From NCBI GenBank assembly GCA_031284195.1, contig JAITAI010000029.1, positions 1 through 33,092 on the forward strand: 33,092 nucleotides of DNA, read 5' to 3'. Source of the stretch: Treponema sp. GTDB taxonomy: Bacteria; Spirochaetota; Spirochaetia; Treponematales; Breznakiellaceae. Positions within the stretch are counted from its first letter, which is position 1, and each line of letters opens with the position of its first letter. This document shows positions 1-7,056 of this stretch, one piece after another. The translations under genes were made by a program, and so were the position numbers. The notes below the pieces were generated by a model. It made no database searches. It was not told the DNA's origin and saw only the letters and a program-made list of their open reading frames with translations.

Positions 1-30
1 TCGAAGATTTCTTCTTGAAGGCTTTGTGTA

Positions 31-112
31 TGCGGGGGAACAAATCCCCCGCACCCCCAGTAAGAAGCGCCCCAAGGGGCGGGGTATTAAACCCCAAAAG
101 GGCTACGCCCTT
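31..112. repeat. Cluster of four short GC-rich hairpins
   Basis: Four perfect inverted repeats lie side by side: 31-39 with 45-53 (9 bp, loop ACAAA), 69-73 with 76-80 (GCCCC/GGGGC), 81-85 with 91-95 (GGGGT/ACCCC), and 98-103 with 107-112 (AAGGGC/GCCCTT). The last overlaps the final stop of the flavodoxin/ferredoxin relic and on the minus strand is followed by TTTT, so it could end that transcript. Four in a row is more than one terminator needs, which suggests a dispersed REP-like intergenic element. Confidence 0.6.
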
Positions 113-792
113 AAATGAATGGCATTTTGCGGACAAATATGTACACAACCATAACAAGATTCACAAATATTTCCAAAAATAACTTTATCTTTTATTTCAA
201 TATTTCCAGTTGGACATACTTTGCTACAAGTTCCACATTTATTGCATTTTTCATTGATTATATATTCTTATGCTGATTTTTTATTAATAAATCTTGAAAC
301 GAATATTTGAGCTAATGTTGTAAATATTCGTTCCTTGATCGTTGTTTTAGGAATATACGCTTTTTTAATATTGATATTGTTAACAATAGTTTTCAAATGT
401 TCATCTATGTGTTTATCTTGCATTATTTGTAATTGATTACTCATTTCAAAAATCGGCAGATAATTATCAACCATTAAAATAGTATCCGCATAATTTAATT
501 TCCAGCCCCTTTTTGTAAAATATTTTACAAGATTATTCATACATGAACCATGCATATTTCCATAAGTTCCTATAGCAAAGGTATAATTTGATTTATACTT
601 TATATTTTCAAGAAATTTCCTGATAATTCTTGGTAAAGCAAAACCATAAATCGGGAAAATAAAACCAATAATATCATCTTCAAAGTTGAAGTACCTGCCT
701 TTTAGAAGTTGTGGAATCGAATATAATTTTCCACCTATTGTTTTGGCTACAAATAAACTATTTCCAGTTGCCGTAAAGTAAAATATTGTCAT
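103..792 (-). pseudogene. EFR1-type flavodoxin-ferredoxin protein, interrupted by an in-frame TAA
   Basis: The first 174 codons (ATG at 792) encode a flavodoxin-like domain beginning MTIFYFTATGNS, with the FMN-phosphate loop TATGNS near residues 8-13. The frame then meets TAA at 268-270 and, without any shift, continues for 54 codons to TAG at 103-105. That continuation carries two perfect 4Fe-4S motifs, CNKCGTCSKVCP and CESCYGCVHICP. The full frame is 230 codons, a little shorter than EFR1-family electron-transfer proteins usually are. GAGAGAAC precedes the ATG. The gene is strikingly AT-rich beside its neighbours, which suggests transfer. The simplest reading is a recent nonsense mutation that removes the ferredoxin half; readthrough or a sequencing error cannot be excluded from sequence alone. 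Confidence 0.75.
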
Positions 793-1188
793 AAGTTCTC
801 TCTATAAATAATTCCTATAATACTATTCCATCAATAAAATCTTGTCAATCCTTTCTTGTATAAAATATTAACAAAATTTTAGGCACTATTGTGCATAACT
901 ACGTATATACGCACGCTTTCGTATATACATCCACGCGCGCCGTATAGATGACTTAACGGCGAAAAGAGGGCAGCGGGGCATTTCGTCCCGCTCCGCCGCA
1001 TATACGGCCTGACGGAGAAAAGGAAGCGGGCGCTGCATGGGAACCATTAATAACGTGTTCGACCAAGAGCAAAAAGTCCGCCGGTCTTTTCGTCCGCACT
1101 TACGCGAATTGATACTCAAGGATCCGAATAATTCGTAAAAATGAGCGTTCCTTCACAGACCCTTAGTATTTCATCGAACTCACGTTAT
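793..1188. other. Intergenic stretch, nothing recognised
   Basis: Positions 793-880 are AT-rich and probably hold the promoter of the flavodoxin relic. From about 890 composition changes abruptly to GC-rich and contains repeated GTATATAC/CGTATATAC palindromes near 903-950. A 77-codon minus-strand frame (886-1119) and a 33-codon plus-strand frame (1037-1138) are open, but neither resembles a family I know and neither has a clear ribosome binding site. They may be fragments of decayed sequence. Confidence 0.4.
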
Positions 1189-2166
1189 TTAGTAACCTTG
1201 ATGCTTATCTACCAGATTGCGCAACGGTTCCCCTCGGATATACCGCCCCAGATTATCCAGGGCAATCTCCATGGCCAGGGCGCTATAATCCGGGTGTAAC
1301 CCTGCATAGTGACTGGTGAGTATGACATTATCCAAGTCCCACAGGGGAGAATCCCGGGGTAAAGGCTCGATCTCGGTAACATCCAAGAGAGCAGCGGCAA
1401 TGCGTTTTGTCTGCAGAGCCTCAATCAGGGCTTTTTCATCGGTGGTAGGTCCTCGGCCTACGTTGACATAGAGGCTTGTCCGCTTCATAGCCCCCAGTTC
1501 TGCTGCACCGATGATATGGGCTGTCTCTTGGGTGTACGGAAGGATATTCACCACCACATCCGCTTCAGGGAGCAGGGCGCGTAAGTTCCTGATGGATTCG
1601 ATCCGTACATCTCCCGGCTCTGGGACTTCAGGAACCGAACGGCGCAAGGCAATAACGCGCATCCCAAAGGCCAGGGCAACCTGGGCGGTCTTTTTCCCTA
1701 TGACGCCATAACCCAGGATGAGCATGGTTTTTCCCATGAGCACTGCGGTTTCTTCAGCTGTAACATACCGCCACTCATGCTGGCTTTGCGCGGCAAAAAT
1801 CGCGGGAAAACGCCGGTTCCAAGCCAAGAGCAAGCCAAAAATATGCTCTGCTAACTGCTGTCCGTGTATTCCAGAGGTGGATGTTACCTTGAAAGGCCGA
1901 TCCTTTAATTCAGGATACTGTTGCAGCCCGTCCGCTCCAGCAGACCAGAGCTGTACCCACCTCAGATGAGGCATCCGGGGGAGTAAATGCCACGGTACAA
2001 AACCCATGAGAATTTCTACGGTATTAAGGTCCGGTTCTAATGTGGTAGTATCCGTTCTAATCCGTACATCCCGGCCGTCTCCTGCCTGCTGGAGCTGTTT
2101 CTCTATATCCGGCGGCACCCGATCCGCTGGCAAGGTAACCAGGATAGTTCCTTTATATTGATCCAT
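1189..2166 (-). CDS. D-isomer-specific 2-hydroxyacid dehydrogenase
   Basis: NAD(P)-dependent oxidoreductase that would interconvert a 2-keto acid and a D-2-hydroxy acid in the cytoplasm (GhrB / phosphoglycerate dehydrogenase-like superfamily). The Rossmann loop is GYGVIGKKTAQ, with a basic patch (ALRRS) after beta-2 that hints at NADP. Catalytic residues are present: Arg in NVGRGP, Glu in DVTEIEPLP, and His in LTSHYAG. From the ATG at 2166 the protein has 325 residues, normal for the family. A TTG at 2202 would add 12 residues but has no Shine-Dalgarno sequence, so I prefer the ATG, although its own site (GGTAAG) is weak. It diverges from the GNAT gene. Substrate cannot be assigned. Confidence 0.88.
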   Translation of the reverse strand: MDQYKGTILVTLPADRVPPDIEKQLQQAGDGRDVRIRTDTTTLEPDLNTVEILMGFVPWHLLPRMPHLRWVQLWSAGADGLQQYPELKDRPFKVTSTSGIHGQQLAEHIFGLLLAWNRRFPAIFAAQSQHEWRYVTAEETAVLMGKTMLILGYGVIGKKTAQVALAFGMRVIALRRSVPEVPEPGDVRIESIRNLRALLPEADVVVNILPYTQETAHIIGAAELGAMKRTSLYVNVGRGPTTDEKALIEALQTKRIAAALLDVTEIEPLPRDSPLWDLDNVILTSHYAGLHPDYSALAMEIALDNLGRYIRGEPLRNLVDKHQGY

Positions 2167-2236
2167 AGGCTTACCATAGAGTATTATGAGGTTCAATGGC
2201 AAGAGGATGTGTCGGTACTACTAGGAGGAAGATAGG

Positions 2237-2755
2237 ATGAGGAACAGCGGGTACGTGTATAGTAATGGGCAGATCCAACTGCGGTTTGCTGAACCCCAAG
2301 ACAGTGCGCTGATACTACAGTTTATCCGGGAATTGGCAGCGTACGAACACTTAGAGGATCAGGTTGAGGCCACTGAGGAAAGGCTCAGGCAGTACCTTTT
2401 TGAGGAAAACAAAGGAGAAGTGATCATCGGTGAATACGCCAGGGTTCCTGCAGGGTTTGCCCTGTTCTTTCATAACTTTTCTACTTTCTTGGGAAAACCG
2501 GGTATCTATATAGAAGACGTATTTGTCAAACCAGAACTGCGGGGCCGGGGAATTGGCAAAACCTTGCTCTCTTTCATTGCAGGATTAGCAGTGGAACGGA
2601 ACTGCGGACGCCTGGAGTGGGCCTGTCTGAATTGGAATGAGCCTGCTATTGGGTTTTACCTGAGTCAGGGGGCGCTTCCCCTGAAGGAATGGACCGCCTA
2701 CCGGATTACGGGAGAGGCCATAAAAACCTTGGCAGCTGCGTCCTGTCCCGGATAA
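2237..2755 (+). CDS. GNAT N-acetyltransferase, diamine/spermidine acetyltransferase-like
   Basis: A 172-residue single-domain acetyltransferase. The acetyl-CoA pyrophosphate loop is RGRGIGKTLL, preceded by the IEDVFVKPELRG strand typical of the group. The C-terminal block (RLEWACLNWNEPAIGFY followed by WTAYRITGEAI) matches the spermidine/thialysine acetyltransferase (SSAT-like) branch, in which the conserved Tyr of the NEPAIGFY segment acts in catalysis. AGGAGGAAG stands 6-8 bases before the ATG, so the start is firm. It diverges from the dehydrogenase; the two need not be functionally linked. Activity towards polyamines or a lysine analogue is an inference from family resemblance only. Confidence 0.87.
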   Translation: MRNSGYVYSNGQIQLRFAEPQDSALILQFIRELAAYEHLEDQVEATEERLRQYLFEENKGEVIIGEYARVPAGFALFFHNFSTFLGKPGIYIEDVFVKPELRGRGIGKTLLSFIAGLAVERNCGRLEWACLNWNEPAIGFYLSQGALPLKEWTAYRITGEAIKTLAAASCPG

Positions 2756-2975
2756 ACCGAGAGAAACCTGCCAAAGAGCAGGGACTACGGGATCGAGAGA
2801 AATCCCCCTGCTTCTAAGGTTTTCTATGCGTTTCCCCTGCCTTCTACCAAAACGCCGCCAATCATGGGTATTCAGGGCCCAGTAAGGGATAGGTTCCATG
2901 AAGAGGCGTTTTTCAGGCAGTACCCTCCTACCGAATAGACATCCTGCTCATAATAACGAATAGTATAACGAGGCG

Positions 2976-3000
2976 GTTTCAAAAGGTCAGATTTTGAGAC
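2976..3000. repeat. GTTTCAAAA-type intergenic hairpin
   Basis: GTTTCAAAA at 2976-2984 pairs with TTTTGAGAC at 2992-3000 with one mismatch. A T-run and TAAAGGACAGACCGGTTTTT follow at 3004-3027; a related TTAAAGGACCGGTTTTT string recurs near 17544. This is one member of a hairpin family found in several gaps of this window. Confidence 0.6.
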
Positions 3001-3047
3001 ACTCTTTTTAAAGGACAGACCGGTTTTTTATACCAGTTGGAGGAATC

Positions 3048-4229
3048 ATGTGTTCTGATGAGATCAAGCGCTGTATAGAAAAGTATTACCCCAAAGGGGT
3101 AGCCATTCGTCATCACCTGCATCAATACCCTGAACTTTCTGAACAAGAGGTGGAAACTGCAAGGTTGGTGGTAGATACCCTCAAGGAATATGGGATCGAA
3201 ACCCGCCAGGGCATCGCGGGAAACGGGGTCCTGGGTATTATCCGGGGAAAACAACCCGGTAAAACAGTGCTCTTGCGGGCAGATATGGATGCCCTAGAGG
3301 TGAATGAAGCCACGGATGTGGCATACAAATCAAAGCGTCCGGGTATTATGCACGCTTGCGGACATGATGGACACACCGCAGGACTGTTGATGGCGGCTAT
3401 GGCCCTCTCTGAATTAAAGGCCCATATTCCCGGTACAATAAAACTGATGTTCCAGCCTGCAGAAGAAACCGTAGGAGGCGCCCAAAGGATGATCCAGGCA
3501 GGTATTTTGGAAAATCCCCAAGTTGATGCGGCTTTCGGCTGTCATCTTTGGGGGCAAATACCCGAAGGTATGGTATGGGTTAAAAGCGGACCGGTCATGG
3601 CTTCCCCCGACGAATTCCGCATTATCCTCAAAGGCCGAGGGGGACACGGCGGGCTGCCCCATCTTGGGGTGGATCCTGTCGTCATGGCCGCCGAGGTTAT
3701 CTTGCAGTTTCAAACTATTGTGAGCCGCCGCAGGAATCCTCTCGATCCGGCAGTGGTGTCGATATGTATGATACAAGGCGGGGAAACCCATAATGTGATT
3801 CCCGGGGAAGTACAGATGATAGGGACTATCAGGACCTTTAGTAAGGAACTACGGGATTTTATCCCTCAAGAAATGGAAAGGATCCTCCAAGGCATTACCT
3901 TAGCCGCCGGGGGTTCCTATACGTTGGAGGTATGTAAACGGTTTCCCCCGCTCATTAATGATCCTGCGGCCACGGGGATTGTACGGGAAGCAGCAAAAAA
4001 GATCCTCGGACCGGAAAAGGTCAGGGATGCAGCAGAGGCGAACATGGCCGGGGAAGACTTTGCCTATATTGCGGAAAAGGTGAAGGCTTCGTTTTTCTTT
4101 GTGGGGATTGCAAAGGGTGAGACGCCGCTTATCCATCATAGTCCTTATTTCCAATGGGATGATCCGGTGCTTATCACTGCGGCGAGCTGTCTGTGTCAGG
4201 CAGCGCTTGATTTTTTGCACACCCCCTGA
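3048..4229 (+). CDS. M20-family metal-dependent amidohydrolase (hippurate hydrolase / N-acyl-amino-acid deacylase type)
   Basis: This cytoplasmic two-metal amidohydrolase has 393 residues, the usual length. Family signatures appear in order: LLRADMDAL with the metal-binding Asp, MHACGHDGHTAGLL with His ligand and bridging region, MFQPAEE with the catalytic Glu pair, GCHLWGQIPEG, the dimerisation-domain GRGGHGGLPHLGVDPV, and the C-terminal metal ligand in IHHSPYF. It is expected to split N-acyl or aryl-acyl amino acids (hippurate, N-acetyl amino acids, possibly indole-acetyl conjugates) into acid and amino acid. GGAGG sits 6 bases before the ATG, fixing the start. It is a lone gene; neither neighbour suggests the substrate. 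Confidence 0.92.
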   Translation: MCSDEIKRCIEKYYPKGVAIRHHLHQYPELSEQEVETARLVVDTLKEYGIETRQGIAGNGVLGIIRGKQPGKTVLLRADMDALEVNEATDVAYKSKRPGIMHACGHDGHTAGLLMAAMALSELKAHIPGTIKLMFQPAEETVGGAQRMIQAGILENPQVDAAFGCHLWGQIPEGMVWVKSGPVMASPDEFRIILKGRGGHGGLPHLGVDPVVMAAEVILQFQTIVSRRRNPLDPAVVSICMIQGGETHNVIPGEVQMIGTIRTFSKELRDFIPQEMERILQGITLAAGGSYTLEVCKRFPPLINDPAATGIVREAAKKILGPEKVRDAAEANMAGEDFAYIAEKVKASFFFVGIAKGETPLIHHSPYFQWDDPVLITAASCLCQAALDFLHTP

Positions 4230-4378
4230 AACGGCTTCGCACGCTGTACTGCAGGAGCAACAGGCCCTTTCATCCAGCGCCTGCATGAAGGGAGCCGGTC
4301 TTTTGGTGGCCTACGATCACTTTACCACCGGTATCCTGGCTGCACCGAAGGTAGACTTATGGAGGATTCCTCCTTTCT

Positions 4379-4439
4379 GTTATTAACTCATGATACGCAC
4401 CATACGTAGATTGGCCTCTGCATAACATGAGTTAATAAC
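4379..4439. repeat. 14-bp perfect inverted repeat
   Basis: GTTATTAACTCATG at 4379-4392 is repeated in inverted orientation (CATGAGTTAATAAC) at 4426-4439, with a 33-base spacer. The palindrome GGAGGATTCCTCC lies just upstream at 4361-4373. Together they mark the left edge of the repeat module that carries the 42-bp array. Confidence 0.75.
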
Positions 4440-4458
4440 TCCGGTTTCCCGGCTTTTA

Positions 4459-4794
4459 ACTCAGATCTCCGGGTTCAGAACCCGGATAATTCCCCTCCGA
4501 GTCGAATGAGTGCGGTTCAAAGCCCCGATAGTTCCCCTCCAAGCCGAATGAGTACTGTTCAAAGCCCCGATAGTTCCCCTCCGAGCGGAACTAGTTCAGT
4601 TCAGAGCCCGGATAATTCCTCTCTGAGTCGAATGAGTGCGGTTCAAAGCCCCGATAGTTCCTCTCCAAGTCAAATGAGTGCTGCTTAGAGCCCGGATAAT
4701 TCCTCTCCGAGCCGAATGAGTGCTGCTTAGAGACCCGATAGTTCCCCTGCGAGCCGAATGAGTGCGGTTCAAAGCCCCGGTAATTCCCCTGCGA
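4459..4794. repeat. 42-bp tandem array, seven units plus one degenerate unit
   Basis: Units begin at about 4459 (degenerate), 4501, 4543, 4585, 4627, 4669, 4711 and 4753. The consensus core is GAATGAGTGCGGTTCAAAGC followed by CCCGATAGTTCCCCTCCGA, with substitutions scattered among copies. Because 42 is a multiple of three, one plus-strand frame stays open and reads repeats like MSAVQSPDSSPPSR. Units 5 and 6 contain TAG in that frame, and there is no ribosome binding site, so I regard it as non-coding. The absence of spacers between units excludes a CRISPR array. Confidence 0.85.
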
Positions 4795-4833
4795 ACCGAA
4801 TTAATCTGTTCTCAGGCTGAATTACCGGGGCTT
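4772..4833. repeat. 15-bp perfect inverted repeat closing the 42-bp array
   Basis: AAGCCCCGGTAATTC at 4772-4786, inside the last repeat unit, is exactly inverted at 4819-4833. The pair would make a stable stem with a 32-base loop and marks the end of the array. Confidence 0.75.
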
Positions 4834-4955
4834 GGGGGAATTTTCTAGGGTGAAGTGGAAATACCGCGGCGGAACTCCGATTTCCGGGCTTAACTCCTAT
4901 TACGCTCTATACGGAGAAAGCGGCCTCTGCGTAACATGAGTTATTAAATTGAAGG

Positions 4956-4982
4956 GGTTTCAAAATGTCAAATCTTGAAACC
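4956..4982. repeat. GGTTTCAAAA-type intergenic hairpin
   Basis: GGTTTCAAAAT at 4956-4966 pairs with ATCTTGAAACC at 4972-4982 (one mismatch), loop GTCAA. Same family as the hairpins at 2976, 16821 and 17578; the loop GTCAA is identical to that at 16821. Confidence 0.7.
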
Positions 4983-5000
4983 GCAACCTGAGATATAAGG

Positions 5001-5028
5001 GAAAAAGCAGACGATCGTCCGCTTTTTC
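5001..5028. terminator. Bidirectional intrinsic terminator
   Basis: A 28-base near-perfect palindrome (14-base arms, one mismatch) has GAAAAAGC on the left and GCTTTTTC on the right, so each strand gives a GC-containing stem flanked by an A-run and a T-run. It could end the argA transcript arriving on the minus strand. No plus-strand gene lies directly before it. Confidence 0.65.
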
Positions 5029-5116
5029 AGAAGCCAGTTTCATCGGACCCTAGTCCATACTAACCGAATTTTAAAACTGACTTCAAAAATGGAGCTGCCT
5101 TTTCTTTTTAGACAAC

Positions 5117-5185
5117 CCCTCCCTCGCGTAGACTCGAACCACGGACCCAGTGTTTAAAGCCTGGAAGACACCCTGCTTTCAGGAT
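5117..5185 (-). other. tRNA-like remnant (no matching 5' acceptor strand)
   Basis: On the minus strand a T-arm is visible at 5127-5143: stem CGTGG/CTACG (one G-U) around the loop TTCGAGT. Upstream at 5153-5159 is a seven-base anticodon-like loop CTTTAAA, whose flanks (CCAGG and C-A-CTGG) pair with one bulged A; read literally the anticodon is UUA, which would read UAA. Further upstream, 5170-5185 can fold as a 6-bp stem with a 4-base loop, reminiscent of the D-arm of selenocysteine tRNAs. No sequence complementary to the expected acceptor 3' strand (CGAGGGA) lies upstream, so a functional cloverleaf cannot be drawn. It is either a tRNA fragment or coincidence. Confidence 0.25.
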
Positions 5186-5206
5186 CATCAAACAACCGTC
5201 TAAGTG

Positions 5207-5323
5207 CTTATAGTATAAGGAATTACATAGGCGTAAGCCCCTTTCAGAGTTTGCCTATGTTGCGCCTGATAGGTGCAGGGTAGGCCCCTCAATGATGTCT
5301 ATGGAAAGGGGTAAAGTCCATAG
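5207..5323. other. Three consecutive hairpins downstream of argA
   Basis: Perfect inverted repeats occur at 5207-5211/5215-5219 (CTTAT/ATAAG), 5225-5232/5253-5260 (ACATAGGC/GCCTATGT) and 5299-5305/5317-5323 (CTATGGA/TCCATAG). On the minus strand they form the first structures in the argA 3' region. They might stabilise or process the transcript; no known RNA family was recognised. Confidence 0.4.
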
Positions 5324-5328
5324 CTGCC

Positions 5329-6699
5329 TTACAGATCCAAAGCAAAAATCTTGCTCTTCCGGATCCGGTCGTACTGCTTGCGGCGGCGATCAGGGAGGCT
5401 TTCCACAAAACATTCCGTAAAGCCTAGAAATTCGAACCAGTCATGGGTATGGGTGGTGAGTACAAAAACCCGGCGAAGATCCTGTTTGACGGCCCGGTCA
5501 ATGAGACAACGGACAATACGCCGTCCCAAGCCCATGTCCGTATATGCCGGATCAGTGGCCACTGCGGCAATCTCCCCCTGTCCTTCTCCCCAATGGTGGA
5601 GGGAGCCGCAGGCGTGAACCGATCCGTCAATCTCAAACACCACATAATCCGCCTGTTTTTCTTGGATCTGCTCTGGGGTACGCCGCACCAGATTACCCTG
5701 CTGCACCAGGGGTTCCATAAGCCGTAGAATACCGGGAATATCTGCGGTTTTCAAAGGACGAATGGCCTCGTATTCGTCGGCATATACCATGGTTCCGACT
5801 CCCAAGTTGGAAAAAAGTTCCCGAAGAATAGCCCCTTCTTCCCGGCCGTCGATGATATGGACCCGTTCCACCCCGGCTTTAGAGGCATTCAGCGCCAAAC
5901 GGAGTTCTTGTAAAGGCCGGTCTTCGGTTCCCGGCCCCTGGAGCAGTTCATTGGTCTCCAGAATGGCCTCGACTTCCGGTGGGGCCAAGCGAACAATACG
6001 GCCGGTTGGCCCTACTTCAATATGCTTGGGTATGGCATAGGCCCCAGTCTGAAGACCCTCATGTACCGAAATGATGAAGAGCTTCACCGCTCCCAAGGCG
6101 CCGGAAGCGGAAAGGGCAATCTCATCGCTGGGCACATTATAGGGTTTCCCCGAAGGACTCCAGCCAATACAGGGGAGAATGGGTACCATCCCCAGTTGGA
6201 GTACCCGCTTGATTGAGTCTGTCAGGATCCGGTCCACAGTGCCGGTGTTTTCCATATCCAGCCCTTCACACACCCCCAGCCCCCGAGCCCGGACAAAATT
6301 CCCAATCACCGCATCCACCCGGTCCGCTGAAAGGCCGGTGATGAACCGGGTGGCCACATCAAAGGCCGCCATCTCCACAAAGGGAATCGCCGCAGCAGTG
6401 GTGATCCGGCTCTCCCTCCGGTACTGTGAAACAATCCTGTATTCCTGTAATACCGCGTCGATCCGTTCTTTGGCGCCAGGCACAATCACCACCCGGAACC
6501 CAGTCCGGGCGAGGAGGGCCAGGTCCTTCATTAAATAGGAAAAAGCCGGATCTTGGGTAACGGGAAAATCAATCTTAAACACCATGGTAGAACCATCAAA
6601 ACGGCTCTGGTAATGAAAGGCTTCTCTGATGAGATCCACCGGTGGCAAGGAGGTTTTGGTCATAGGTTCATCATAGTACAGAGGCATTATTTTTACCAT
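5329..6699 (-). CDS. argA: Amino-acid N-acetyltransferase (N-acetylglutamate synthase, ArgA type)
   Basis: Two domains are visible. Residues ~20-290 form an amino-acid-kinase fold (VVIVPGAKERIDAVL at the start, VPILPCIGWSPSGKPYNV in the middle, ALSASGALGAVKLFII near its end), and residues ~305-456 form a GNAT domain with the acetyl-CoA loop MGLGRRIVRC preceded by IAAVATDPAYTD. This is the architecture of classical ArgA, which acetylates glutamate with acetyl-CoA as the first step of arginine synthesis; the kinase-like domain normally binds glutamate and the feedback inhibitor arginine. The ATG at 6699 has TTTGGA six bases upstream. A TTG at 6708 would add three residues, and later in-frame ATGs lack a site. 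It stands alone, without other arg genes. Confidence 0.9.
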   Translation of the reverse strand: MVKIMPLYYDEPMTKTSLPPVDLIREAFHYQSRFDGSTMVFKIDFPVTQDPAFSYLMKDLALLARTGFRVVIVPGAKERIDAVLQEYRIVSQYRRESRITTAAAIPFVEMAAFDVATRFITGLSADRVDAVIGNFVRARGLGVCEGLDMENTGTVDRILTDSIKRVLQLGMVPILPCIGWSPSGKPYNVPSDEIALSASGALGAVKLFIISVHEGLQTGAYAIPKHIEVGPTGRIVRLAPPEVEAILETNELLQGPGTEDRPLQELRLALNASKAGVERVHIIDGREEGAILRELFSNLGVGTMVYADEYEAIRPLKTADIPGILRLMEPLVQQGNLVRRTPEQIQEKQADYVVFEIDGSVHACGSLHHWGEGQGEIAAVATDPAYTDMGLGRRIVRCLIDRAVKQDLRRVFVLTTHTHDWFEFLGFTECFVESLPDRRRKQYDRIRKSKIFALDL

Positions 6700-7056
6700 A
6701 ATATCCAAATTTGATTTGACTTATGAAAAATTTTTATATAATTATCTTAACATACTTCTATTTTTATTATAATAATTATAAAATTATCTTCGAGTAAAAC
6801 ATAAAATGCTTTTACTTGAAAGTACCTGGTAGGCGCCAGTAAACGGATGTCTAAGATACAAAGAGATATATTAGAAAAAATAAAATTTAAAAAATCACGT
6901 ATTAAAAGCCAGTTCCAAAATTTGGTTATGCGGTCTAATAGTTGGCACTTGTAGTTTCAGGCTCAGGCTTGGCTACCCTGCGTTTTTTAAGGCAGCAGTT
7001 CCAAAAATCCACGGGGGATTGCCTTTTAAGTAAACAGTAGGAAAGGGGATATAGTA
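6700..7056. other. Intergenic region between argA and the first regulator
   Basis: Positions 6710-6800 are AT-rich and likely contain the argA promoter (minus strand). From 6900 onward the composition returns to that of the genome and two degenerate CAGTTCCAAAA strings (6911 and 7004) resemble half-sites of the GTTTCAAAA hairpin family. No gene or known RNA was recognised. Confidence 0.4.

Larger units (their letters stand above)
4413..4947. repeat. Module bounded by 26-bp imperfect direct repeats
   Basis: The 26-mer at 4413-4438, starting GGCCTCTGCATAACATGAG, recurs at 4922-4947 with two substitutions. A second shared block just inside is AACTCCGGTTTCC near 4437 and AACTCCGATTTCC near 4865. 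The enclosed DNA contains the 42-bp array. No credible gene was found between 4230 and 5328, so this whole gap appears non-coding. Confidence 0.7.

Noticed and set aside
886..1119. 77-codon minus-strand frame as a gene
   Set aside because: Unusual Arg-rich composition, no ribosome site, no family resemblance; left as unassigned intergenic DNA.
4506..4688. 60-codon frame encoding 14-residue repeats over the 42-bp array
   Set aside because: It is a by-product of the period being a multiple of three; later units contain TAG in the frame, and no ribosome site precedes it.
4459..4794. CRISPR array
   Set aside because: The units are directly adjacent without unique spacers, and no cas gene is present.
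5117..5328. tmRNA on the minus strand downstream of argA
   Set aside because: Only ~200 bases are available, no tag-peptide frame is evident, and the 5' end has no complement to the T-arm-proximal acceptor strand.
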